Assembly (NCBI GenBank): GCA_005809105.1
Contig: SYLI01000074.1
Span: forward strand, 1 to 36,707
Length of the DNA: 36,707 nucleotides
Direction of reading: 5' to 3'
Source: Verrucomicrobiales bacterium
GTDB taxonomy: Bacteria; Verrucomicrobiota; Verrucomicrobiia; Limisphaerales; UBA1100
Part shown: positions 24,663-33,200 of the stretch, piece after piece
How the letters are laid out: each line of letters opens with the position of its first letter
Numbering within the stretch: the first letter of the stretch is position 1
Translations under genes and position numbers: made by a program
Notes under the pieces: generated by a model
What the model saw: the letters and a program-made list of their open reading frames with translations, nothing else
What the model was told of the DNA's origin: nothing
Database searches by the model: none

Positions 24663-25418
24663 ATGAATACGCGCGTCTCCACATTGCTCGGGCTGGCCAT
24701 GCTCACCGTGGGATTGGGCGCCGAACCCAAGTCCGGCGCTCCCATGCAAACCCCACACACCTTTTCCAAGACCGTTCAGCAGAAGCTGTCCATCGGCTAC
24801 CTGCTCTACCTTCCTGAGGATTACGAGAAGAAGGCGGGCGAAAAATTCCCGCTTTTGATGTTCCTGCATGGCGCCGGCGAGCGCGGCGACAAACTCGATG
24901 CCGTGACCCGGCACGGCCCTCCCAAGCTCATCAAAGCCGGCAAGCACATGCCCTTCATCGTTGTGTCTCCCCAATGCCCGACCGGCTCGCGCTGGGACAA
25001 CGCCGTGTTGCTGGCACTGCTGGATGAATTGGGCGCCACCCTGCGCGTGGATTCAAAGCGCGTGTACCTCACCGGCCTGTCGATGGGCGGCTACGGCACG
25101 TGGAGCCTGGGCATCGAACATTGCGAGCGCTTTGCGGCCATCGCGCCCATCTGCGGCGGCGGCGAATTCATCAAGGTCTATGTCGCCTCCACCGCAAAGG
25201 GGCCGGCACTGCAGAGTCTGGGCATTTGGGCTTTCCACGGCGCGAAAGACACAGTCGTGCTGCCCGGTGAATCCGAGCGCATGGTGGAGGCGCTCAAGAA
25301 AATGGGCCACAAGGACACCCGGCTGCACATGTACCCGGATGCCTCGCACGATTCGTGGACTGCCACGTACGACAACCCCAAGCTCTACGAGTGGTTTCTT
25401 GAACACCGGCGCCAGTGA
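24663..25418 (+). CDS. Secreted alpha/beta-hydrolase (predicted peptidase/esterase)
   Basis: 251 residues with an N-terminal signal peptide (about 1-20). Alpha/beta-hydrolase hallmarks: oxyanion-hole strand PLLMFLHGAGERGD, nucleophile elbow TGLSMGGYG (Ser140), Asp196 (FHGAKDTVV) and His229 (DASHDSW), giving an intact Ser-Asp-His triad. The layout fits the prolyl-oligopeptidase-like/phospholipase-carboxylesterase group often annotated as 'predicted peptidase'. Substrate unknown; it acts in the periplasm or outside. Its 3' end overlaps the proposed start of the MBL-fold gene. Confidence 0.82.
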   Translation: MNTRVSTLLGLAMLTVGLGAEPKSGAPMQTPHTFSKTVQQKLSIGYLLYLPEDYEKKAGEKFPLLMFLHGAGERGDKLDAVTRHGPPKLIKAGKHMPFIVVSPQCPTGSRWDNAVLLALLDELGATLRVDSKRVYLTGLSMGGYGTWSLGIEHCERFAAIAPICGGGEFIKVYVASTAKGPALQSLGIWAFHGAKDTVVLPGESERMVEALKKMGHKDTRLHMYPDASHDSWTATYDNPKLYEWFLEHRRQ

Positions 25419-26406
25419 CCCGGCGGGGCCGCCGCGCGCGCTCGCCGCGCCGCGCCGCCGCTGGCCCCGGCGCTCCCTGCTGGCCGGCTCGGTGTTGGCC
25501 GGTGGCGCCGCCGCTTGGGCCGCCTTCTCCCAATCCTTTCCCGCCCGGTTCCTGCGCGCACGCCTTGGCGATGTGGGGCGCGAGCCCGCACCCACCCCGC
25601 ATCAGCCTAATCCCGCCGCATGGTCCGACACCCATCTCACACTGGCTTGGCTGGGCCAGTCCACCGTGCTCATCAATTTTCTGGGCGTGCGCATCCTCAC
25701 CGACCCCGCGTTGCTCGACCGCATCGGCGTGGACTTTGGCTTGGGCACGCTGGGCCCGCTGCGACTCACCGCGCCGGCGCTCAAGCCCAAGGCCCTGCCA
25801 GAGCTGGATCTGGTGCTGGTTTCGCACGCGCACTTCGACCATTTGGATGTGGGCACGCTGGCCCAGCTGCGCGGGCGGCCGATGGTCGTCACCGCGCGCC
25901 ACACGGCCGACCTCATCCCCCGCCGCCCTTTCCGTGAAGTACGCGAGCTGGGCTGGAATGAGACCCACCGCGTGCGCACGCCGCGCGGCACGGTAATCCT
26001 GCGGGCGCTAGAGGTGAAGCATTGGGGGGCGCGCATGCGCCGCGACACGTATCGGGGATACAACGGCTACGTGATTGAGCGCGAGGGACGGCGGCTCATC
26101 TTTGCCGGCGACACGGCCCACACGGCCCTCTTTGAATCGCACCGCGCGCACGGCCCCTTCGACGCGGCGCTGATGCCCATTGGCGCCTACGATCCGTGGA
26201 TCAAGAACCATTGCACGCCGGAGGAGGCCATCGCGATGACACGTGCGGCGCGGGCCTCGCGACTGGTGCCGCTGCACCATCAGACCTTCAAGCTCAGCAA
26301 CGAGCCCTTTTCAGAACCCATCGAGCGGCTTCGACATGCGCTCTCCGACGAACCGGAACGGCTGGCGCTCAGCTCCATCGGAGAGCACGCCGTGCTGCCG
26401 GGGTGA
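25399..26406 (+). CDS. MBL-fold metallo-hydrolase, UlaG/NAPE-PLD-like
   Basis: About 335 residues. The beta-lactamase fold metal motif is SHAHFDHLD (His143, His145, Asp147, His148), with LTLAWLGQSTVLINFLGVRI before it, FAGDTAHT as the later Asp ligand motif and PLHHQTFKLS near the C-terminus. This pattern is typical of NAPE-PLD- and UlaG-like lactonase/phosphodiesterase members. The N-terminus has WPRRSLLAGSVLAGGAAAW, a twin-arginine-like or membrane-anchor segment. The start is uncertain: TTG 25399 (20 nt inside the upstream gene) keeps the RR segment; GTG or TTG codons further in would lose it. Ends 10 bp from convergent trpS. Confidence 0.78.
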   Translation: MNTGASDPAGPPRALAAPRRRWPRRSLLAGSVLAGGAAAWAAFSQSFPARFLRARLGDVGREPAPTPHQPNPAAWSDTHLTLAWLGQSTVLINFLGVRILTDPALLDRIGVDFGLGTLGPLRLTAPALKPKALPELDLVLVSHAHFDHLDVGTLAQLRGRPMVVTARHTADLIPRRPFREVRELGWNETHRVRTPRGTVILRALEVKHWGARMRRDTYRGYNGYVIEREGRRLIFAGDTAHTALFESHRAHGPFDAALMPIGAYDPWIKNHCTPEEAIAMTRAARASRLVPLHHQTFKLSNEPFSEPIERLRHALSDEPERLALSSIGEHAVLPG

Positions 26407-26416
26407 GTGCGCAACA

Positions 26417-27382
26417 CTAGAGAAGGCCGCAGTTTTGCTTCGCGCGGTCCAACACGGTGCGCGCCACAGCACGGGCACACAAGGCGCCCTGGCGCAGCAC
26501 GTCGTGCACGTGGTCGAGGTTGCCTTCTAGCTCTGCGCGGCGGGCACGTGCGTGCCTGAAGTGTTCCCAGTAATGATCAAAGAGCGCTTTTTTAAGGTCG
26601 CCGTATCCTAGGCCGCCTGCGCGCAACCGGTCCTCCCATTCGCGTGCCGCGGCCTCCGGTGCCACCAACTTGAGTAACTGCACCGCCAGATTCCCTTCGG
26701 CGTCGGGCTTGGGTTCCTGCGGTGTGCGGCTGTCCATGACCAGGCTCATGATCCGTTTGCGCGTGGCCTTCTCCTCGCCAAAGATATCAATGGTGTTGCC
26801 GTAGCTCTTGCTCATCTTCTGGCCATCGGTGCCGGGAACGGCCGCCGTCGCGTCGCGGATTCGCGGCTCGGGCAGCACGAAGGTCGCGCCATACGCCTCG
26901 TTAAACTTGATGGCGATGTCGCGGGTGACCTCCACATGCTGCTTCTGATCGCGTCCCACCGGCACGACCTGCGAGTCGTACAACAGAATGTCAGCCGCCA
27001 TCAGCACCGGGTAGGCGAAGAGCCCGTGGTTCACGGGCAGTCCCTTGGCGGTTTTGTCCTTGAAGCTGTGACAGCGCTCCAGAAGACCCATGGGAGTCAG
27101 CGTCCCCAAAAGCCAGGTGAGCTCGCAGACTTCGGGCACGTCGGACTGCCGGAAGAACACGGCCCTAGCGGGGTCCAGACCGCACGCCAGAAAGTCCAAC
27201 GCCACGTCCTGCGTGTGACGGCGGCGCGCGCCCGCGTCGAAGAGCGACGTCATCGAATGATAGTCGGCGATGAAATAGTACGCCTCGCCCTGCTCCTGAA
27301 GCTCGATGGCCGGCCGCATCATGCCAAAGTAGTTGCCCAAATGCAGCGCGCCGCTGGGCTGGATGCCGGAGAGAATCCGCAT
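26417..27382 (-). CDS. trpS: Tryptophan-tRNA ligase
   Basis: 321-residue class I aminoacyl-tRNA synthetase charging tRNA-Trp. The HIGH-type motif is HLGN at 14-17 (SGALHLGNYFG) and the KMSKS loop is at 189-193 (TDGQKMSKSYGN). Family-specific blocks GIQPSG, FIADYHSMT, and YPVLMAADILLYDSQVVPVG with DQKQHVE are present. Length is normal. ATG 27382 follows a TTGAAG-N18-TACCGT element by 7 nt. recF lies 47 bp upstream on the same strand. Confidence 0.97.
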   Translation of the reverse strand: MRILSGIQPSGALHLGNYFGMMRPAIELQEQGEAYYFIADYHSMTSLFDAGARRRHTQDVALDFLACGLDPARAVFFRQSDVPEVCELTWLLGTLTPMGLLERCHSFKDKTAKGLPVNHGLFAYPVLMAADILLYDSQVVPVGRDQKQHVEVTRDIAIKFNEAYGATFVLPEPRIRDATAAVPGTDGQKMSKSYGNTIDIFGEEKATRKRIMSLVMDSRTPQEPKPDAEGNLAVQLLKLVAPEAAAREWEDRLRAGGLGYGDLKKALFDHYWEHFRHARARRAELEGNLDHVHDVLRQGALCARAVARTVLDRAKQNCGLL

Positions 27383-27389
27383 GCGCCCG

Positions 27390-27419
27390 ACGGTAACAAA
27401 GCCCCGCGGAACGCTTCAA
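27390..27419 (-). promoter_or_regulatory. Putative trpS promoter, leaderless geometry
   Basis: Minus strand TTGAAG (27414-27419), 18-nt spacer, TACCGT (27390-27395), 7 nt before ATG 27382. Confidence 0.4.
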
Positions 27420-27429
27420 TGGATTTGAG

Positions 27430-28512
27430 TTAGGCGGGCACGGCCTTGAGCGCGCCCTCCGCCACCTCCCACCGGAGCAGCGCACGGCCCAGTTCGCGCG
27501 GCCAGCTCTCCTCGGTGCAGGTCATGAACACCTGGCCGCGCGCGTGCTGCGCGCGCTCCAGAAGCGGCAGCAGGCCGGCGCGGCGCGACTGGTCTAGCTC
27601 GCCCATCACATCGTCGATGAGCAGGATCGGCGGCACGCCATGCGCACCCGTCAGAAACTCCGCCTGCGCCATCTTGAGCGCGAGGGCCAGCGTGCGCTTC
27701 TGGCCTTCGCTGGCGAACGTCGCCGCCGGCCGGCCTTGCAGCAGCAGCATAAGCTCGTCCAAATGCGGCCCCACGAGCGTGGCGCGCCGGACGCGCTCGC
27801 GCGCGCGCTGCGCCTCCAATGCGGCGCGCAGTTCGCCGCGCACCTGCGGCTGGTAGCTGAGTTCCAAGGTTTCCCCGGCGCTTGAGATGCTCTGGCAGGC
27901 CGACTGCGCCAGCGGCGCCAACTGCGGCACCAGCCGCTGCCGGGCCGCGATGATGGGCTCGCCGGCGCGCACCAGCTCGTCGGTGAAACCCTCGAGCAGC
28001 GCCTCATCCAGCGGCATTCGCTTTAACACCGCATTGCGCGAGCGCACCGCCTGCAGATAGCGCAACAACCACGCCAGATAGCCGGGCTGAGTCTGCGCCA
28101 GCAGCAGATCCATGAATCGCCGGCGCACCCGGGCCGTGCCCTTGACGAGCTGAAGATCCTCGGCGCAAAACACCACGGCGCGCAGGGTTCCCAGATAGTC
28201 CGCCAGCCGACGCACCTTCTGGCGATCCAGTGTCAGGCGCCTCTCAGCCGCTGACCAGTAGATGCCGATCTCCCGTGTGGCCTGCCCCACGGCGCGGGCT
28301 CCGATGAAGTAGCCCTGCTGCCCGTGCCGGATGAGTTGGTGGCCGCCGGCGCCACGAAAGCTGCGCAGGGTGGCGGCCAGATAGATGGCTTCCAGCAGGT
28401 TCGTCTTGCCCTGCGCATTGCGGCCCAGAAGCACATGAAAGCCCGGCGCAAATTCCGCGTCGAGGCGGGCATAGTTGCGAAAGTCGCGCAGGCGCAATCG
28501 GGCCAGATGCAC
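27430..28512 (-). CDS. recF: DNA replication and repair protein RecF
   Basis: 360 residues. SMC-like ABC ATPase that loads RecA at gaps with RecOR. Walker A is GRNAQGKT (30-37), then NLLEAIYLAA; the signature-type SEGQKRTLALALKMA and Walker B ILLIDDVMGELD are near the C-terminus. GTG 28512 is chosen because it gives the family N-terminus (HLARLRLRDFRNY). Further in-frame sequence upstream is Arg/Pro-rich and unrelated. It is not next to dnaA, dnaN or gyrB in this window. A promoter-like element ends 6 nt upstream. Confidence 0.95.
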   Translation of the reverse strand: MHLARLRLRDFRNYARLDAEFAPGFHVLLGRNAQGKTNLLEAIYLAATLRSFRGAGGHQLIRHGQQGYFIGARAVGQATREIGIYWSAAERRLTLDRQKVRRLADYLGTLRAVVFCAEDLQLVKGTARVRRRFMDLLLAQTQPGYLAWLLRYLQAVRSRNAVLKRMPLDEALLEGFTDELVRAGEPIIAARQRLVPQLAPLAQSACQSISSAGETLELSYQPQVRGELRAALEAQRARERVRRATLVGPHLDELMLLLQGRPAATFASEGQKRTLALALKMAQAEFLTGAHGVPPILLIDDVMGELDQSRRAGLLPLLERAQHARGQVFMTCTEESWPRELGRALLRWEVAEGALKAVPA

Positions 28513-28518
28513 GCCCCG

Positions 28519-28548
28519 ACTATGCGCCGGCGTACGGTGCGCTGGCAA
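28519..28548 (-). promoter_or_regulatory. Putative recF promoter, leaderless geometry
   Basis: Minus strand TTGCCA (28543-28548), 18-nt spacer, CATAGT (28519-28524), 6 nt before GTG 28512. Part of the 116-bp divergent region shared with the HEAT-repeat gene. Confidence 0.4.
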
Positions 28549-28592
28549 TGAAGGGCGCGCGCCTCTTCGCGCCCACCTGCAATAACTTCTCC

Positions 28593-28621
28593 TTGCCCGG
28601 CCCATCTTTGCGCGCCTTGAT
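28593..28621 (+). promoter_or_regulatory. Putative promoter of the HEAT-repeat gene
   Basis: TTGCCC (28593-28598), 17-nt spacer, CTTGAT (28616-28621), 7 nt to ATG 28629. The -10 is poor; the geometry is what makes it notable. Confidence 0.3.
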
Positions 28622-28628
28622 TCCCAAC

Positions 28629-30092
28629 ATGCGAGGAGGAAGTTGGATGTGGGGCATGGCGCTGGCGGGGGGCATCCTTTCAACCCGCGGTGGGGAAGCG
28701 CCCGCGCTGTCCATGGGCTGGCGGATGGACGAGTCGTATGCCTACCGCGTCGCCGTGATCGCGCATGAGAAGGAGTACGTCGCGAGTCTTCGCGGCCATG
28801 TGGTGTATGTCGTGCGCGCGGCCAATCCCCACGGGTTCACCCTGCGCTGCCACGACCAGCTCTCCGTGCAACGACACTCGCACGCGGGCCGGCTCTTTCC
28901 ACCCTTCGGCATCTTCCGCGTGGGCTGGCGGCATTTTGACGGCGGCGATGTGGGCCACAAGCTGCGCGCCCCCACCGATGTGGTGGTGGACCGGCAGGGG
29001 CGTTGGCTGGCGGTTTCAGGCTCGCCGCAGGCGCCGCGCGACCTCACCGATCCAGCGATGCTCGTGCTGGAAACCATGCCGGGTTCCCTCGGTGCCACTT
29101 GGGCCGCCACCAACACCGTCCGCGTGACGCTCGAGCGCACCCTCAAGGAGGAGGAACACTCGCGGCTGGTGAAGCTGGACCGCACGCCTGTTTTGGCGGA
29201 GGAACGCGTGGCGTACCGGGTTGAATCGGCGACCACCAACTTGGTCACGGTGCGCAGGCAGACGCGGCTTAAAGCGCAGGGAGAAGACGGCGGGGTGGAA
29301 CTTGCCGGGGAGGGGTTGTTGGAATTTGACCGCGCACAGGGCGTCTTTTCCAGCCTCAATTTCACCGGCCAGTTGACAAGAGAACGCAATGGCACCGCCG
29401 CAGCGCCCATTCGCGTGGAAGTCCAGTACGAGCTCTTGCGCGGCGCAGCGCATGCCAACGCCCTGCGCCCGCGCCCCCCCGCATCGCGCGCCGAGCGCCG
29501 CCCGCTGCCCGCCGATGAACTCGACTTGTGCCTCGCGGACTTGCGCCGGCTGATTTCTTTTCCGCGCCATCGCGCCGCCGACACGCTCGCCCGTGCCGAA
29601 CCCCAGGATCGCCGCTCCGAGGTGGTTGCCGCGCTGGTACCCGTGCTGGGTGATTCCGATTCGTTCACCCGCGCTGCGGCCTGCCGCGCGCTGGCCGTGT
29701 GGGGTGATGGCGCCGCAGTGCCTGCGCTCATCGCCCGCCTTGAGGATGCACACCTGACCGTGCGCTGGGCCGCGGTGGACGCCGTGGCGGCACTGCGCGA
29801 TCCGCGCGCCGCCCTGCCCGTGGCCCGGCTTTTGGCGTCAGGCCGCGAGATGGCACCGGCCGCTTACGCGCTGGAGCAAATGGGCGCAGCGGCCGAGCCG
29901 GCCATGATGAGTTTGCTGCGGCATCCACAGCCGGAAGTGCGCCGCATCGCCTGCAGCCTGCTGGCCACGTCGGGGTCGTTGCGCAGCGTGCTGCCGCTCG
30001 TGGAAGCTTCGCGGGAAGGCACGCAGCCCACAGTGGTTGCGGCGGCTCGACGCGCACTGCGCGAGATTTTCCAACGGCAAGGGCAGCCATGA
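28629..30092 (+). CDS. Secreted HEAT-repeat protein of unknown function
   Basis: 487 residues. The N-terminus (MRGGSWMWGMALAGGIL) is signal-peptide-like. The middle (about 35-310) is a beta-rich region with no motif I recognise. The C-terminal third has HEAT repeats: VAALVPVLGDSDSFTRAAAC, ALIARLEDAHLTVRWAAVDA, MMSLLRHPQPEVRRIACSLL. Two starts compete. ATG 28629 keeps the positive n-region and sits 7 nt after a promoter-like element. ATG 28647 has a strong AGGAGGA Shine-Dalgarno at 28634-28640 but no positive n-region. It overlaps the GNAT gene by 4 nt. Confidence 0.7.
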   Translation: MRGGSWMWGMALAGGILSTRGGEAPALSMGWRMDESYAYRVAVIAHEKEYVASLRGHVVYVVRAANPHGFTLRCHDQLSVQRHSHAGRLFPPFGIFRVGWRHFDGGDVGHKLRAPTDVVVDRQGRWLAVSGSPQAPRDLTDPAMLVLETMPGSLGATWAATNTVRVTLERTLKEEEHSRLVKLDRTPVLAEERVAYRVESATTNLVTVRRQTRLKAQGEDGGVELAGEGLLEFDRAQGVFSSLNFTGQLTRERNGTAAAPIRVEVQYELLRGAAHANALRPRPPASRAERRPLPADELDLCLADLRRLISFPRHRAADTLARAEPQDRRSEVVAALVPVLGDSDSFTRAAACRALAVWGDGAAVPALIARLEDAHLTVRWAAVDAVAALRDPRAALPVARLLASGREMAPAAYALEQMGAAAEPAMMSLLRHPQPEVRRIACSLLATSGSLRSVLPLVEASREGTQPTVVAAARRALREIFQRQGQP

Positions 30093-30562
30093 GCATCCGC
30101 ATCCGCCCTGCCTGCGAAGCTGAGTTGGATCTCATCAAGGCCATCACGGTGGAGAGCTTTGGCGGTGTGTCGGTGGACCACGGCATCGAGCAGCAACTGG
30201 GCGTCTTGGCGGGGCACGATTGGAAATGGCGCAAGGCGCGCCACATCGACGCGGACTGGGCGGCGAATCCGGCAGGTGTGTTTGTTGCCGAACTGGACGG
30301 AAGCGTGGCGGGCTACATCACGGCAGTGGTGGATTCGGCGGCGGGCCGCGGGCGAATCCCCAACCTGGCTGTCACGGCATCCGCGCGCGGGCGCGGGCTG
30401 GGGCGCGCACTCATCGAGCACGCACTGGCGTACTTTCGTGCGAAGGGGCTGGAGTTTGCGGTGATCGAAACCATGGCCAGCAATCCCGTGGGCCAGTCGC
30501 TCTATCCGTCGTCCGGATTTGTGGAGGTGGGCCGGCAGATTCACTACGCCTGCCGCCTCTGA
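30089..30562 (+). CDS. GNAT-family N-acetyltransferase
   Basis: 157 residues. The acetyl-CoA binding motif A is visible in PNLAVTASARGRGLGRALIE (the R/Q-x-x-G-x-G/A pattern), followed by AKGLEFAVIETMASN and SLYPSSGFVEVGRQ, the usual final strands. Complete single domain, cytoplasmic. The substrate is not recognisable. ATGA overlap with the exported HEAT-protein gene suggests co-transcription. Ends 22 bp from convergent jag. Confidence 0.85.
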   Translation: MSIRIRPACEAELDLIKAITVESFGGVSVDHGIEQQLGVLAGHDWKWRKARHIDADWAANPAGVFVAELDGSVAGYITAVVDSAAGRGRIPNLAVTASARGRGLGRALIEHALAYFRAKGLEFAVIETMASNPVGQSLYPSSGFVEVGRQIHYACRL

Positions 30563-30584
30563 TGCGCTTGGCGCGCGCCCCGTA

Positions 30585-31034
30585 CTAGCGCTTCAAGCGC
30601 ACCAAGATCACCTTGTCGGGCGTGCCGTCCACTTCGATGCTCTCGGTTGAAATGTCCGGCTCCTCTTTCAGCGCATTGTGAACCACAAACCGGTCGGAGG
30701 CGTTGAGCGGGCCCAACTCCACCACGTCGCCCAGCTTGCGCGCCTTGGCCGACGCCTCCTTCGCCTTCCTCACAAGCGCCTCGCGCGCTTCGCCGCGGTA
30801 ATTGCCGACGTCCACCGTCACCTTGGGCGCCGTGGGATCGCGCTGAAAGGCCATCCGGTTGGTGATGTACTGCAGATCGGCCAGCGTGCTGCCCTGCCGC
30901 CCAATCAGACGGCCGGCCTCCTCGCACTGGATGCTCAGCAACTTGCCGTGCTCATTGTCGGTCTCCTCCACCACGGCCTGAAAGCCAAGGTGGCGGAGCA
31001 GTTCTTCAAGGATGGTCTTGGGGGCACTGGACAT
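30585..31034 (-). CDS. khpB: RNA-binding KH-R3H protein (Jag/KhpB/SpoIIIJ-associated)
   Basis: 149 residues. A KH-type domain carries the GxxG loop in AGRLIGRQGSTLADLQYITN and is followed by an R3H domain (VELGPLNASDRFVVHNALKE). The basic N-terminal Jag-N domain found in Firmicutes is absent; the N-terminal about 30 residues are short. It is last in the conserved rpmH-rnpA-yidD-yidC-jag order, 22 nt after yidC. KhpB-like proteins bind RNA broadly and influence cell division in other bacteria; the role here is inferred. Confidence 0.9.
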   Translation of the reverse strand: MSSAPKTILEELLRHLGFQAVVEETDNEHGKLLSIQCEEAGRLIGRQGSTLADLQYITNRMAFQRDPTAPKVTVDVGNYRGEAREALVRKAKEASAKARKLGDVVELGPLNASDRFVVHNALKEEPDISTESIEVDGTPDKVILVRLKR

Positions 31035-31056
31035 GGTGGTTGAGGGGGCGCGGCGT

Positions 31057-32922
31057 TTAAGCGGGTGCCGTGGTGATCTCGGTTTTGGTGAGCATGGTCT
31101 GTGCGATGGAGAGAATGTTCTGCACCGTCCAGTACAACGTCAAGCCTGCGGAAAAGTTGTAGAGGAACACGGAGAAGACGAGCGGCATATACTGCATCAT
31201 CTTGGCCTGCACTGGATCGGCCCCCGGAGTGGGCGGCGTGAGACGCGCCTGATAGAACATCGTGACGGCCATCAGGATGGGCAGCGGGTTCAGTGGCAGG
31301 CCCTGCGCGTTGCTGAAGAAAGGCAGAAAGGTGATGCCGGGGATCGTGAACACCGTGTCGGGACTGGAGAGGTCGCACGCCCAGAGAAAGGATTCGCCGC
31401 GCAGCTCCACCGCCGTGCGGATCATGAAGAAGAATCCGAAGAACACCGGGATCTGGATGAGCATGGGCAGGCATCCGCCCAGCGGGTTCACCTTGTGCTC
31501 CTTCATGAACTCCATGAGCTTCAGGTTCATCTTCTTCGGGTCGTCCTTGTGCTTGTCCTGCAGCGCCTTCATCTGCGGCTGCAGCTGCGCCATGCGTTTC
31601 ATGGAGCGGGTGCTGGCGGCCGTGAGCGGCCAGAAGAGCGCCTTGATGAGGACGGTGATCAGCACGATGGCCATGCCATACGAAACGCCCCAGCCGTGCA
31701 GGCCGTTCATGGAAAGCAGCAGCACCTTGGAGAAAAAGCCCCAGAACCCGGAGAGGTCCATCACGCGGTCCACCTGATTGCCGCGCTCGGCGGAGAGCCT
31801 TTCAAACCCGCGATACTCGCGTGGGCCCGCGTACACGTCGAATGCCGCGCTCCAAGGCTTGCCCGCCTCCAGAACGATCGGATAGCCAATGCCGGCCTGA
31901 TATCGATTCTGGTTCTTGAGATCCACGTCGGTGGACGCCGCATCAATCCAGCGCGCCAGAAACCGCTCTCGCACGGCGCCACCGTCGGGCACCATGGCGG
32001 CGATGGCATAGAACTGGTTGTGCGCGGCGATCCACGTGGCGTTGCTGTCGCGGTTGGCGACGCTGAAGGTGGGAATGGGCGTGCCCGGAAAACAACCCAG
32101 GGTGCGGTTGGCAAAGTCACCCGGTTCCCAGTGCTGCTCCAGCTTGCCGTCAAAGACAAAGACCCCGTGATAGGTCGGGTCGTAGTTTTTCACTCCCGCC
32201 GGTGTCGCCGTGCCCACTACCAGCTCCAACTCGGGAATGACCAGCGCGCGCGGTCCGGTGTAGTTGAGTTCCACCGTCACGCTGGGCATCACGTAGCCGG
32301 GCCCGGGCCGGATGGTCTTGATGATGCGGACGGTCTCGTTGCGGTCGTTGGCCAGCGTCAGCGTGGCCTGCCAGCCCGCCGAGGCGTTGCCCTGCGGGGG
32401 CAGCGGCGTAAGCTCGTAGTCTTCCTTCCCCGTCAGTTGCAGCGACCCCTCGGCGCTCAACACCGCAAACAGGGGCAACGGCGCGTCGCCATTAAGCCGC
32501 ACCCGTGGGTCGCCCTGAGTCGCGTTGCCATTGCTCCGACAGTCGGTGGCCATCTTGTGCCCATTAAGGCGCACCTCCTTCACGCCGCCGCCGCTTGCCG
32601 AAATCACATACTCGGCCACCGCGTTGGAGACGATCTGCGTCTTGGCTGCACCTGCCGCCAGCGGCACGGGTTGGAATGCGCCCGGCTGCGCCACTGCCGG
32701 CACGGCCGCTGGAACCGGAAGTGTCGCATTTCCCACCGTGGCGTTGCGATCCGGGAGCGACCGGTTTTGATCCCCTGCCCCGCGAGGAGCACTATTGGTC
32801 ATGGTCGTTTTCCAGCCGCCGGGCGGGGGCGGGGGCGGCGGAAAGATCTTGTCCACGACCTTGGGCCAAAGCAGGAGCAAGAGCACCGAGGCAGCGATGA
32901 TGAGAATGGCTTTGCGATCCAT
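31057..32922 (-). CDS. yidC: Membrane protein insertase YidC
   Basis: 621 residues. N-terminal TM (about 5-20), a Pro-rich stretch (seven consecutive Pro near 28-34), a large periplasmic domain of the Gram-negative type, then the conserved insertase core: GWGVSYGMAIVLITVLIKAL, PLTAASTRSMKRMAQLQPQM, NPLGGCLPMLIQIPVFFGFF and NFSAGLTLYWTVQNILSIAQ. In the groove position that is Arg in E. coli YidC the visible residue is Lys (LIKALFWPLT), a conservative change. ATG 32922 chosen over an in-frame TTG 15 nt upstream. It is 11 nt after yidD. Confidence 0.95.
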   Translation of the reverse strand: MDRKAILIIAASVLLLLLWPKVVDKIFPPPPPPPGGWKTTMTNSAPRGAGDQNRSLPDRNATVGNATLPVPAAVPAVAQPGAFQPVPLAAGAAKTQIVSNAVAEYVISASGGGVKEVRLNGHKMATDCRSNGNATQGDPRVRLNGDAPLPLFAVLSAEGSLQLTGKEDYELTPLPPQGNASAGWQATLTLANDRNETVRIIKTIRPGPGYVMPSVTVELNYTGPRALVIPELELVVGTATPAGVKNYDPTYHGVFVFDGKLEQHWEPGDFANRTLGCFPGTPIPTFSVANRDSNATWIAAHNQFYAIAAMVPDGGAVRERFLARWIDAASTDVDLKNQNRYQAGIGYPIVLEAGKPWSAAFDVYAGPREYRGFERLSAERGNQVDRVMDLSGFWGFFSKVLLLSMNGLHGWGVSYGMAIVLITVLIKALFWPLTAASTRSMKRMAQLQPQMKALQDKHKDDPKKMNLKLMEFMKEHKVNPLGGCLPMLIQIPVFFGFFFMIRTAVELRGESFLWACDLSSPDTVFTIPGITFLPFFSNAQGLPLNPLPILMAVTMFYQARLTPPTPGADPVQAKMMQYMPLVFSVFLYNFSAGLTLYWTVQNILSIAQTMLTKTEITTAPA

Positions 32923-32933
32923 TTTTTGGAAAA

Positions 32934-33200
32934 TCAATGAGCCGCGGCCGAATGCCCTGATGGCGGCGGCAGGACAGGATCACACCCGCAGCCACCCCAA
33001 GGATGGCACCGCATCAAACGGCGCAGCGCCTGTCCGGTGCCGCGAAGGACACCGCCCGACTGCACGGCCTGCACGGCAAATTCAGAGCATGTCGGCGTGA
33101 ACCGGCAGCCGGCTCCGGGACACAAGGCCGCCAGCAGCGGCGAGAGGATCCACTGATACAGCCGGAGCAGCCCGACCACGATGCACTGGGCCGCGTTCAA
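32934..33200 (-). CDS. yidD: Membrane protein insertion efficiency factor YidD (TTG start)
   Basis: 88 residues. Family motifs LLRLYQWILSPLLA, CRFTPTCSEFAVQAV and RLMRCHPWGGCGCDPV are intact, including the conserved cysteines. An N-terminal amphipathic helix associates with the membrane. TTG at 33200 is chosen because it gives the normal length and overlaps the rnpA stop as TTGA; no ATG exists in the right place. Gene order between rnpA and yidC is the common one. Confidence 0.9.
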   Translation of the reverse strand: MNAAQCIVVGLLRLYQWILSPLLAALCPGAGCRFTPTCSEFAVQAVQSGGVLRGTGQALRRLMRCHPWGGCGCDPVLPPPSGHSAAAH

